A DNA stretch of 64,000 nucleotides, taken from Tubiluchus corallicola (taxonomy: Eukaryota; Priapulida; Priapulimorpha; Priapulimorphida; Tubiluchidae). The notes under the pieces are model-generated. The model was not told where the DNA came from and ran no database searches. It was given only the letters and a program-made list of their open reading frames with translations. This document shows, one piece after another, positions 24,301 to 36,700 of this stretch; position 1 is the stretch's first letter, and every line of letters starts with the position of its first letter. The stretch spans positions 64,001 to 128,000 of the forward strand of contig JAQGDQ010000074.1 of the NCBI GenBank assembly GCA_030141605.1. The letters run 5' to 3'. The position numbers and the translations under genes are program-made.

Positions 24301-26426
24301 GTGGAATGGTATTTCTGGGTTTCAAGATTGCTTTCATTGAAGGCTCAAGTTTTTCGAAATACACCCGAATAACTTCAATTTTCAGTGCAGAACGTTTTCA
24401 TTTGTGCAGGTTTGGAAGACGCATTCCGCTGTGTATATATGAAATACTTGCTGGCGTGCCATTATTTATCATCTTTTTCATTCCACATGTGACAGGTAAA
24501 TGACTCACTTAAATGTTTTCTATCAAACATTCTCAAAATTGTAATAATGTAATAATAAAGAAGAGAACGGTAGCTTGTATTTAGAGAGCAAAACTCTTTG
24601 CAGTTACTAAGCTACCGAATTATATTATAGAATGTGGAAAGTGAATCGAAAATACATTATTGGCCTCCCAGGTTGTTCGGGCAATGAGACAAGTTCGATG
24701 TAAAAAGTTTGATGAATAATTTTGAACTCTTTTGCATAAAGTTGGCCAGATGAGTGAAACAAAATGACCGACAAACAAAAATTGTGACTGGATGCGTGAA
24801 GTTTCAGCTAAACGGCCAGCCCAGATGTCCAGCACAAAAGTTTGGCTTGTTTTTAAATTTGTCCAAAATGCTTGATAAACCTGGTTTAAAGATAATCTAA
24901 GATGTCACTGTACTGTGGTGTTGCTTATGATTAAATTTCTAAACTAGATGGCACTAAGCAGATGGTAAAAAACTGATAAATAGGATTATAATCTGAGTTA
25001 GCTTCTGATTTTTAACATTTACCTCTCTGAAGGAGAAATTCTTTCACCGTGTTGACATTTATCAATACATTTAACACTTGTGAAACTTAATTACTCCTTT
25101 TGATAATTTTTTTCTGACGACAGGATCAGGAGTTGATTTGACACCATTGATCACAACTCTAACTCTGTTAGGGAAGTTGGGTATAACTGCAGCGGCTAGT
25201 GGCATGCATTTAATAACAGCCGAAATTTACCCAACCGTTGTCAGGTAGGTAAGCAATGTTTTACCATGTGAAGGAAATGGTCAGAATATAAAACCGTGAA
25301 TGTGACGCACAACAACTACTTTTAATAGTTATCCATAGCTAGAAGAACGCAATAGGTATCAGTATTGGTATTTTGACTGGCCATAATGCTTGAGAGATGG
25401 ACAGGCTCATGGAAGTAACTCGATCACAGACTTTATACACAGTCACACACATGCATATGTACACACATGATTTAAATTCCATAATTTGCATATAAAATTA
25501 CGTGTTATTGATTTTTGTTAGTTCTTGATCAATGGTTTTATCTTGGTGGTGTGCTTCAGACTATAGAACTTAGGATATCAGACATGACTCTCTTAAATGT
25601 ACCATCCTAGACTGCGTTTTTGCTTAAAATTCCCAATATAACTTGCAGTTAGTAAATGACACACTTGCCTTTTGTCAAACCTAGTCAACCTTTAAAAAAC
25701 CTAAGTTTTAGGACCTATAAGCTTGTTAAACTTTCCATGGTGGATGTTGTTCAATTATTTCCAGGTGCAGGTCTTGTTTTGCACATTTTTAAAACAATTT
25801 TTTCCATTTTACAGGAATACAGGACTGGGATTTTCAGCATTTATGGCACGAATAGCTGCAATGCTATCACCATTTACAGTATATTTTGTAAGTGCTTACA
25901 TTTATGTCTTGAAATAAGCTTTACTTACATTTCTTTTTTATTTTTGTTGTTTTCCCTTCTGTCTTGTTCCACTTTTTATTGCTCACATTCTTATCCTGCC
26001 ACTGTGCCTTGCAATCTTTCCAGTCCTTTCTTACAATGTAATAACAACAAAATGGAATGTGAAATAGAAAAATGGAAACAGTTGATGATCATGATGGTGA
26101 TGATAACAGAATGATGGTGGCTGTATCAATGACAATTATGAAGAATGAGGGTTAATCAAAAATGTAAAAATATGCAGTATCCTAGTGACAATAAGTAATG
26201 AAGGTTTCCAACCTTTCAGATTGAAGTTGCGGGTGCCAAAGTCCAACTCATGTTTGGCGTTTTTGGACTAGTCAGTGCTGCTATATTTATCTGTCTACCA
26301 GAAACAGCTGACATGCCTTTGATGGAGACTTTAGACGACTTTCATGAATTGAAGAAGAAAAATAGAATTATTCCTAATCAGTCCTCTACAGTTGAGATTA
26401 CCGATGAAACGACGGTTATGCTGTGA
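18309..26426 (+). CDS. SLC22-like organic ion transporter, copy 2 (10 coding exons, 561 aa)
   Basis: Tandem paralogue of the gene at 5152-12299. Exons: 18309-18704, 19666-19896, 21233-21429, 22004-22109, 22524-22657, 23954-24088, 24410-24495, 25124-25244, 25815-25887, 26220-26426. The phase is continuous to TGA. Seven internal exons have exactly the same lengths as in copy 1 (231, 197, 106, 135, 86, 121 and 73 bases). Exons 1, 5 and 10 differ by six, one and six codons. Landmarks: MLVDDILTEIGVGKTQ at the start, WDLVCDR, SDAFGRRP at 165-172, CEWFPPNRRSIPG, a PES motif followed by LHWYYAQGHF, YYGLTLSTSVLVGNKYWNC, FGRRIP, TAEIYPTVVRNTGLGF and LPETAD. The extracellular loop has about five Asn-X-Ser/Thr sites. 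The upstream in-frame GTG at 18279 was not used because the first ATG matches copy 1. Substrate is unknown. Confidence 0.9.
23130..23250 (-). repeat. Dispersed repeat in transporter 2 intron 5
   Basis: Read on the minus strand, this segment carries blocks resembling those of the tandem units at 4050-4420: ACAAATTCC, a GAC-rich linker, GGATTTTTGATTTCCAT and TTAAATTTAAAATGGC. It lies inside intron 5 (22658-23953). Boundaries are approximate. Confidence 0.4.
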
Positions 26427-29400
26427 AACTGATGATGATGTAAAAACTGTAAAAAATATTTATATAAAACGAATTTGACAGAAATACGGCAGGAGTTATC
26501 TCAGTAAATGATGTTGATATTATGCATGCATGATGAATGCTGATTTTCACAGTCTTGGCAATATTCAACACTTAGGCTACCTCGCTTATAGTAACTGATC
26601 TACAACTGAGCAATAGTGGTTTTTCAGTATCACTCTATTACTTTTCAAACATCAAACGAAAAAGTTTATCTGAGTTGCATCAGTTTACATGCCCTGAAAA
26701 ATTTCCGTGGCACATTCAGGCTTAAGTTAAAAGGTTTAACTTATTTTGCTATAGTATTTAACATTATTTAGGCCTAATATGTGTTTGGATGAATAAATTT
26801 TAACATGCGTTATCTATATCGTACATTTGCATTGCATTGAGTGGTTTTGTGAGTAAGAGATGAGTGTAGCGGTCAAGCACATAGGCAGACGGACAAACAG
26901 ATGGACGGATAAGTGAATGAGCAAGTGCTCAAATGAACAAGTGAGTGAAATAGATGAATGAAAGAAACAAGTACGTAATTATAAGGGTTATTTTTGCAAT
27001 TGTTGCCCACGAAAGAGCTGTATGAGTTTTATGATGGATTACATACGTAGTTTTGCATAGCCTACATCAGCAAAAATAGTCTACGCAATCAGTTGTTTGA
27101 AAATATCCATATAGGTCGCGGCCATGCAATGTGTTGATGTAGCTACACAAATTTTTCGAGTTTTATTAATATTTAAAATGCTAATGCGTTTTTATAAAAG
27201 TTCATATGATTGATGTTGTGTATTATACAAGATGTTGTTGGCTTTATATCGGCATTGTGTTTTTTTGTACGGCATGCAATTAAAAAATCTCTTTTTGCCA
27301 GTTGGTTATATTATAAAAATAACAACAAAGCGATACTATTATTATGTTGCCACATTATTATTAAACTGAACTACACCATTACCTGAACCATCATAGTTAT
27401 ATAATCGCGAAATATGTGTGAAGAAACTCAGCTCAAGGGTAAAATTATTTTTTGATTCTGGCTAGTGATTGGTTCAAACTGTTAATCATGTTAATTACTT
27501 ATTCGCACTACCCAACCCTAGTGCCGTATGCAAGGTATTCAAATAATGGTTATTATTTTTGTGACAGGACCAGAATCCAGTTAATTATCAAGAACAATCC
27601 TCTGAGATAAGAGGCTGGAACAGGCTTGTCATTACAGTGCCACTGCCACCACAGTGATCATTATCTGCACCGCAACTGCCATTAGCTATCATCACCTCTA
27701 CACCACTGTTGCATTGAAAGGCTATCACCAACACTTTACATTCATCGTTTGTCACCTTTATACTTTGTCTTCGTGTCCTTAAATTTTTAGTTTTTTTAAT
27801 TGTTTCATATTTTAGTTGCACAATCATAAGATCGCAACATCATTATTAATTTCGTCAATATGGGTCAATTGTAGATGACAGGTTTATTGAATTTTTTCTA
27901 GTGTTGTTGTTGCGACATCTGCATCATAGTCATCATCATTATCATCGCCATCGTCGTCATATTTCAAGATAAAGAATGTTTAATGTTATGAGTGTTGACA
28001 TTTATAAATATTGGTGATGCTGTTGACGCTTGTCGCTCTTTTTTAACACTTATTATTTGATATATTACTTGACTTCGCTGGCGCGTCTTAATAGTAATTG
28101 GGATGATCATTCGTGATACGTTGCTAATACACATTGTATGATTGCTAGATGCAGGTTGGTGAGTAGTGGGGCACTACGTGGCAAAAGCGATCATAATTGA
28201 TGTGAATTATAGGTGGGTTGAATGATCAGAGTGACATTTAACTAGTGGTTGGTTGGATTGGTGGTGGGCGTTGTCAAGGACGACGAGGACGACGATAACA
28301 ACAGTAGCAGCAGCAGATTATAACATTATAAAATTGCTTTTGTAAATTAATTATTAGCGGTTGCTGTCAAACGCATATTTGTCTGGTGTGGTTCTCGCTT
28401 GTCGCGTGTAATTTGAGTATCTATTTATTATGCAGTTTCATGAACTTTACAACTAAAGCTGCTATAAGTTATACAAATTGCATTTGATATTCGTCACCTT
28501 TTCCGAATATTCCACTCGGGCGATTTGCGGTAAATTGTACCATTTTGTAAAACAGACGGAAATACATAGGCTATTTGGTTAAAATGAATTTACGATTTTT
28601 TTCAATGGTGGCTGATATTAGTTTACCTCTGATCTCATTTTCTGTTGTACTATTTTGCTCCTGCATGTGTTTTACTTAATTGATTTGTCAGTTTTAAATA
28701 TTTAATTGTTTTAGTCTTTGAGGTTGAAGTTATCTTTCACGTGTATGAAATGCACTATCAAGTTTCTTCATCGTGACTTTGACATAAACGTTTGCCTTTT
28801 TGCAATTCTGCGATTAAATTGCTGGACAGTTGATTTTATTGATATGTTTCGCTATCTAAATTAGTTTTTAAATATCATCAGGCTTAAGAATAATTGAGCA
28901 AGCACAAAATTACTTTGGACTTGTCCATCTTTTTCTGAGATTACGTTGATCAAAGTTTTAAACCAGTTTTAGAGGTCACTAAACCAGTATTTGCTACTTC
29001 AATGTGCAATTTTGCTTCTTGTTATTTCCAGTTTCGAGTTTTGGCTTAGGAGGTGAGCCTCAAAATCAACTCTAAAATTTAACAGGCTCACTGCGCCACC
29101 TACATTGTCGTTTCTGCACTAAGCATTCTTTCAGTTGTGCCTTTAAAAACAGATCATTTTGCTATTTTAGACCTAATTTTTATTATAACCGTACCGCCTG
29201 TGTAAGTCATTAAGCTTTCATCACAGTTTTAAGTTTTAGCTAGAGTTTCGTCGCCATTAAATGAAAGACGTTTCTCATGAAATTTAACGTCTTGTGAAGC
29301 TTGTGCCAGCTCATTTGTCAAAACTGTTGTGTTGTTCCCGTAAACATTTCCGAGTTCAATATTGGCAACATGAAGGATTCCACTGCAGCTTTTAGCTAAA

Positions 29401-30600
29401 TATATTTAATATTAGTAAATGCCAATTCATGTACACCAGCCGTTGATTTAATTGATTTTACAGTTTTCTCACCGCTCAACACGGCAGTTTTTTTTAAAAC
29501 AAGTAATTTATGGATTCATATTCAGCAATATAGGCTTGACCCAGCAGTACCATTATACCCGTGACGCGCTACATACTGTTAGTCAGTTACTTTTCGAAAT
29601 GCTTTTTGGTACGAAATGTAAGTTAAATCAAAGCAATCAAAAGAATTGATTTAAATCATTAAAACAATTAAGACGTATTGTAAACACAAAGTTTTGTAGT
29701 AAATTCACAGTTCAAAATAATTAACTTAATAACAAAATAATAAATTAATATTTGGTAATTACGAGTATCAAGAACTATAGTTTCCACCTGAGATCATCTG
29801 AAATCAGTTAATCCGGTAGTGAGCTTGAGTGGCTCTTCTATGAAAGGTATCAAAATGTTATTTTTACGTTTGTCTTCCGTTTTAGTTTAACAGTCTTATT
29901 TATTAAATTTGCTAAAATCAGTTGATATAATGACCACTTATACATAGTAGCGGACAATAAACTAGCATTACGTTTTAGGTAATCTTCATCTTGTTACGAT
30001 GTAGTGCTTATTAATGTAATGGATTAGTGCTTGTTGATTAGGTTCATTTGCGCCTATATTATTAAAGATGTTGCCTTAATATCACTTTCGTGACTAAGAT
30101 TGCCGTAAGAAATCAAAACGTGATTTTATTTGCCGCACATTGCTTTTGCTCTTGCCGTTGCAGCAAGCGTGCTACAGATGCTATAGTGTGTTAGTTTTAT
30201 TTAGTTTTAATTTGCTAGTTGCAGCAAGTTATATCTACTTCTAGTAAAAATTTAGCAACAGAAAAAATGTCTTCACTAACACTATGATGACATGGAAAGC
30301 AACGGCGAAGGCAATGGAGATAGTAGCAATAACAAAAAACCACACAACAACAACAACAATAGGTGCCAATGAGAAAACCTTTGTTGGCTCGTTCAACGTT
30401 GGTTAACAAGCAAGACATGCGCACACGCTTGTTACTAAAGAGATCTATTTCGTCCACCTTATACATTTACTTTACAGGTAACTATAGATTTAGTTACAAA
30501 TCACCGGAGAAGCACGAAATGGGCAAGAATCATTAACCTTCTCCATAATGAGAATTTGCCTGTCGTCGGAATTGATAAAGGTGGAGAATTCCCGTAGCAC
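26427..30600. other. Intergenic, about 4.2 kb with no gene seen
   Basis: AT-rich sequence with scattered short trinucleotide runs (for example around 27910-27960 and 28280-28315). No exon with family motifs was found on either strand. A candidate AATAAA for transporter 2 lies at 26792-26797. Confidence 0.45.
26792..26797 (+). terminator. Candidate polyadenylation signal of transporter 2
   Basis: First canonical AATAAA downstream of the TGA stop, about 365 bases away. An ATATAAA variant closer in, near 26461, is an alternative. Confidence 0.3.
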
Positions 30601-30620
30601 GTTATAGAAAGAGAGACCAG

Positions 30621-30767
30621 ATGAACTATGAAAATAAACACTTTAGTGAAAGTGTCAGTGATCTACACTGTGCTAATGGTAACACAGACACAGAGGGCGA
30701 GGTATTGCGGTACTCGCCTTGTCAACATGTTGAATCTTGTTTGTGGTTCAAGAGGACTAAACTATGA
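30621..30767 (+). promoter_or_regulatory. Overlapping upstream ORF at the insulin-like start codon
   Basis: An ATG sits 7 bases before the insulin-like ATG (30628), in another frame. It opens 48 codons that end inside the B-domain coding sequence at 30765-30767. If the transcript includes 30621, ribosomes would have to skip this ATG to make the hormone. The uORF peptide resembles nothing known, so any role would be translational control. Confidence 0.35.
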
Positions 30768-33700
30768 CCTGCCACAGACTAAACGATCAGGTAAGATAGG
30801 AGTCACCAAAGAGTTACCTAAGTTCAAATTTGAGATCAAGTTAAATTTAAAAAGTAGTTTAGTTTTAAACGTTTAAACAACTAAGAATAAATAGAATTTG
30901 AACTCAGAACAATTCGTTAATAGGATCACAAATATTTCAATCAAGAAATCAATAAATCAATTTTGTTTAAGATGGCCAGTATGGTACTTAAAATTATTAT
31001 GTGATAAACAATTAGCTACTGTTATCCATTATAACCTTTTACATAATAATTATAACTCGTCTTATTAATTTTTGTTTTAAAACAATCGTTATTAAATGAA
31101 ACATAAAAGTTATAAAAAATACAAGTAGCAAAGTCAGTACATTCTGAACACATCAGTGCATTACCTTATCAATTACCTTTTGAGTAACTGTAGCACACGT
31201 TACAACGAAACGTGTAATAATCAGTGTGCAATTGCGATTACTTACGATAATTAAAATTTAAGAAAATTTCATCAATTTGATTTGTAACGGATATGAGCAA
31301 AGTCAAGTTACTTTGAGAATTGTGTTTGGCAATTAAACTCAGGTAAATAGATCAGCAAAAATTCATCTGCTGTCTTGAAACTGATCGCCACTTTTTTAAT
31401 TACCAAATAGATACAATTGGGCCAAACACATACTTTGATTATTAACAAAAACATAATTATTTCACCAAACAATCATTGTTAAAATTTTATTAAGATAAGA
31501 GAATGCAAAACAAAAACTCCGGAACCAACAGATTTCTTTATTCTTACTTAAGGGTTTGACAGGTACATAGAACATTTATAATGAAGAACGGGGCTTACGA
31601 TTTCATGGATGCGGTCTGCTTTTTTTACATTTTGCGTTTGCAACCAACGGTGGTACCCTATAGAGTTTTTGGTCTATTTGACTTAAAAGTTAAGACTATT
31701 CTGTCACACAGTTCGGGTGATTTAAAAGCTTTCGTGCATTTTTTTCTGTTTTGTGATCATATATATGATCATGCTATTTCATTTTTTATATTATGATCAT
31801 TCACAATTTTCTACATACTGGCAATGTTTACAAAAATTTTTAGTTTGTAACTTAATCATTAAAAATCTGTTTTACAGCAGAATCTTCTTGTTTTACCCCC
31901 ACTTTTCATTTTGTTAATCAGTATTTGAGCCTTTTTGTTTATTAGCTACCTCGCAAACGCACAGGGCTAGGTCACGAAGCTCATAGATTTATGATTATGT
32001 GTGACGTGACCCCCGGAAAAAGGTTACGAAAAAATACGGTTTCGTGTTATATCCTTAGGCTAGATAGCCCTCCACACTTTTTGAGTTACCGCCACAATTT
32101 TTGGTATGAGACTAGGCAGGGTCGAAATGTTGTGCGTAGCTGAAAACGTGCCTTTTGCGTGCTAAAACTTTTTTCGGTATGGTCAAAAACCAGGATGTCA
32201 TGAAATGTCTGCATAGAAGAAGTGAATGGTTGACCAATAACCAGATACCCACCACCAAAAACCCAAACACAACAAACCCACACACAAAACAAAACCAAAA
32301 CAAAAAAAACACAGGCAAATGACTCTTGACCCTGTTAGGGGGCAAAATCAAATTTCGCTGGGTCGGGGGTAAAAGTGCTTCTAGTGTCGAATAACAGCAG
32401 TTCGTAATGTCTCGATGAGAGGAACTGAATGGTATAAGTGAATATTAAAAATAATACCTAGTCCTATATTTCATTGAAAATTGATAATTAGTTGTAGTTT
32501 CATTCTTAGTGTAGTTAAAAAAGAACAGGTCAAATTGTTTTATGTAACTAGGCTTACAGAGTTTAGTTGAGTTTTACGATCACAGATGAGCCTGCTTCTA
32601 CATCATGGATTATGGCAGCACTTTTTGGGGTCTACAGTGTTTATTAGCCATTTAGATAAAACAACTCCTGAAGGAGGCTGAGGTTTGCATGTTTACATAG
32701 CTGTACATGGTAATACCATGTTATTTTGTTGTACCATGCCATCATATAATTGGTGTGAGTAATCAGCATAATTTATTAATATCTCCACGACCCATTTGCA
32801 TAATAATGATGCATTCTAATAGTATTTACTGTTACAAGTTAATAAATTTATAATGCATGTATAGCATTGGTTGTTAATCGTAACACTGCTGGCCAACAGT
32901 TTTGGCTTTTTCCATTTGGAAGACAAATGGTTTAACTGAGATTGACAGAAGGCGTCCTTGCTTAAAGAAGGAAAAGTTAAAAACTCCCTCGTTATTCAAC
33001 TGGTTACAGCTATTACATGTAGTAGTTCTGTTAAATTTTATTTATGTCATTTTAGATCATTTAAAAATATACATTTTGTAAAAGATAGAAACCAGCTTGT
33101 CCAAATATGTTTAGAGCTCTTGCGCTGTTCATTCTTAAAATCTGTAGGGTAAATTAACAACATATACATAATTATAGAACATAATAATACTACGTTTGAT
33201 TAAAAGTATGTATATACGGAGGGGATTTGATTTTTTAAAAGCAAGTGAAGATATAAGTCGTACTTCGGGACAGCATCCAGAAACCTAATCAAGCACCAAG
33301 CGGTTAAAATAACAATAGCGCAAGATATAACGACTTTATTGTAGTTGAACGTTGTAGTTGTAAAAGATATAAAATTGGCTGCTTACAACATTATTATCAA
33401 AGTTGTTCGACATACTGAGAATTTTATTTGTAAAAAAAGTTTTAGTGGAGTTAACACGAAGCGAATGTTAGCGTATTACCTGAGATGAGGGTGGATGACC
33501 ACTAACTTAATTTTGATTCATTAACTGATTTGATCTCTCATAATTGAAACTGATGGAGCAATTGCAGGATGATGGCAAACATGTATCTATAAAAGTCACT
33601 TAGGACTGATTTAAGTGGTCTGTTGGAACGATAACTTCGGTGATGTTGACGTTTTTTTATATTAGTGTGTTTACTGCAAATTAACGAGGTATGTCGAACT

Positions 33701-36700
33701 TTGATATTTTAAACACTTGTGCGTGGCTCTTAAGCAAACATACAATGAAGAATTTTACAAAGGCTTTTCTTTGGCTTTAGGCGATACGAAACATGTAATG
33801 AAAGTTGTATAATTTTGATGAAACATTTCTTTTGTGAGGTGACAGTGAAAAGCTAAACCGGGTTCATTGTTCAAAGCAGATGTGTATATATACATATAGA
33901 TGAAATTCAATACGCCTGTAGCGAAAAAAGTCAGGATGCAGCCGTGTACATTAAAAATAATGTGAAAGTAATTATTAATTGTTCATAAGGAAGAACTGCT
34001 TACACAAAACACATGTCACGCACTTGAAATATGATACAACGTATGAAGCCGACCGAATAAATCAGCTTCTGCAGCAAAAAGATAAATGCCCTATAGACCA
34101 GTGAGACTTAATTATTACAACTGAACTCAGAAAGTATGCACATCACGCCAGGCGAACTTAACAGGGTGGCACTTTTTTACACCGAGGTTCAACCTACATT
34201 TGGTTTGATTGATTTTTTTAAAATCAAATGATTTATTAAAGTTGCATAAAAATTCATTTTTAAGATGAGCGGTACTAATTTCCCCTGAACCAGGACATTT
34301 GAATTTTTATAAAAATTTGGTTATAGAGGTGCATAAAAATTGCAAGACCATATTTCGTAACAAGGATCATATATTTAGTTTTGTCAGAACTTTTTCAAGT
34401 GATAAAGTCAAAAAATTCTTAATACCAAGAATAATAACACTAACATTTAATGTTCAACAATGAAAACGTTCTATTTAAGCACTATAGCTATAAACAGTTG
34501 ATATCATCAGGCCTAATATGATCTGAAACGCTGCGTTTAATAAAGGTCACTTTATAATATTATTATCACTTTATTATTATAATATATAATAATAATAAAA
34601 TATTAAAGTAGTATGAGCCTTGCTTTTGATTATTAAATCTTCAATTGCGTCATTACTATTACACCTAAGCTCGACGAGAAAATTAGTAAACCTTCGGATA
34701 TGCAATCTAACGTATCTGTGGAAACATTATTGTATTGGCATTATCATATACAGATACACAAATATTATATCGCATTGTATAGCACATAATAATGCCAATA
34801 CTATAATGTTTATGTATGCGCATAATGTATAATAACAGTTATATATATATACGTATATATGTATATACTGTATATATGTATATGTATATATATATAACTT
34901 TTTAGACGTTTTGTCCAATTTTTTCCAAAAATTCTGTTGGAACATGCCTGTGATCGAGTCTGTTATAACGATTGGAAAATTTAGTTCTACACTATAGTTA
35001 TAGTATGATAAAAACTTATTAGATTTGTGGGATACCACCGAAGTCAGTCATTTGTTTTTTTTAATTTTACTTAAATGACATATATAAAAATGTTCGTGTG
35101 GTGTACATGGAAACTCACGTGAATGTGTGCGTGTCTTGTAGGGAATTTTATAGAAATTATTTGGGTTACAAGGCACAGGTTAGTGAATTTTACAAACACC
35201 TTTACCATGGCGAATGGCGATTGTATAGCTCCAAGTTTCAGATTGGAGACTTTTTGGGAATACTATAGGACGCAAAACCGTTGTTGATACCTCCTTAATT
35301 ATTAACAGCCGCACATAACCCTTGCTTATTACTTTGTAAATGCCAGCATCTTATGGCTTATTACCATCGTTAATAGGTAGAGCACAGAAAATATGACACA
35401 ACGTGGGATGTTGTCATATTGATTGACTGATTACAAAAATATTATTTTCAGATTAATATGAGTTTTGTTTTTGAGATAATTTTGCTGGTTCTGCCATGAC
35501 ATCGCCTACAGGCGGATGTTGTTGTTTATAATAATTGTCAAGTATATCTTGCGTTTAACAAATGTTCTTAAAAGGAACTCGATCTCTAGTTACCAAAATG
35601 AAGCATTTGTCACGTTTCCCCGATATAATGAGACATTTAATTTGTTTGTCTGGGCCCACCTACCTTACTCATTAATGTGTCAGAAATCGCACACGAAGAA
35701 CAAAATCTATAACAGGAAGCAAGCTATTTTAGTGAACTTCACGACTAGTGAACTCGTTTCCAAATCAAAAAGTTGAATATGTGCAACGGCAAGTTCCAAT
35801 TATTCATACATGTAAAAGCTAAAAAATGAGTTAAGTAACTTTTCGTCAATATTTTACAACGTAATAGCGAATCTGTTGCCAGCAATACAATGACATAGTA
35901 CGTTCTTATATTTTCGGATTATTTTAGCTACAGGCAGAATTAGTTGTTCATTCTCAGAATTCTCTTATACCGCGTAGAAAAGGTACTTGAAAGAGATACA
36001 GGTTATCATGTACGCTTTAGGCGGACCTGAGATCTAGGGATACGTTTTCCATCGTTCGTGTATTTACGCCAAGGCACGCCAATTCTTCGTCAGTAAAATG
36101 AATTGTTTAGATGATTGTTTAGTTGAGCAAAGAGATCAGACGAAGTACTTACAAACATACTTTTTCCAAAAAAAAAACTCAAACGACACGCCATCATCGT
36201 AATAAAAATCCCTAAGCGCTCGAATTTTAATATTAATGTTTTAATTAGTTGTTTATTTAACTCGGTGGCGCTTTTGTTAAAAAATTAATGCTTTTTTTCT
36301 AAAAAAATCTTTTCATTTACTTTTTTCAAGAAACTTGTAACGGTTGTTAACGCTAATACCGATATTAATACGTGATGAAAAATCACCACAGCAAAAGTTT
36401 CATCGTTTTGGCTTGACTGAGCAGTGTTTGATGTGCATGCCCTGATTTGCCTTATTAAATATTAAAAGAAGTTCATCGCAATATTTCTACCCCCGAGAAT
36501 ACGAAATGTGTCGCGGAAAGAATAAAACGGGAAAATAAAGTGACAAACCTTTTATTGCACGGAGGTTTCGTCACAATGTCGAGAAAACAGTAACTAAATA
36601 CAGATGTTGAGAATTTTTAATTGCGAGATTATTAAGCTGAAAGAAAGCAGGCAGAGACTTTACATTGAAGAAAAATTGAAAATAATTCTGAACAAAAAAA

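Noticed and set aside
27588-27827. 79-codon minus-strand ORF with several Cys
   Set aside because: No signal peptide, splice context or recognisable cysteine framework. Surrounded by triplet-rich DNA.
32086-32351. Overlapping minus-strand ORFs in the insulin-like intron
   Set aside because: Produced by a CA/A-rich low-complexity block. The two frames overlap and neither has family motifs.
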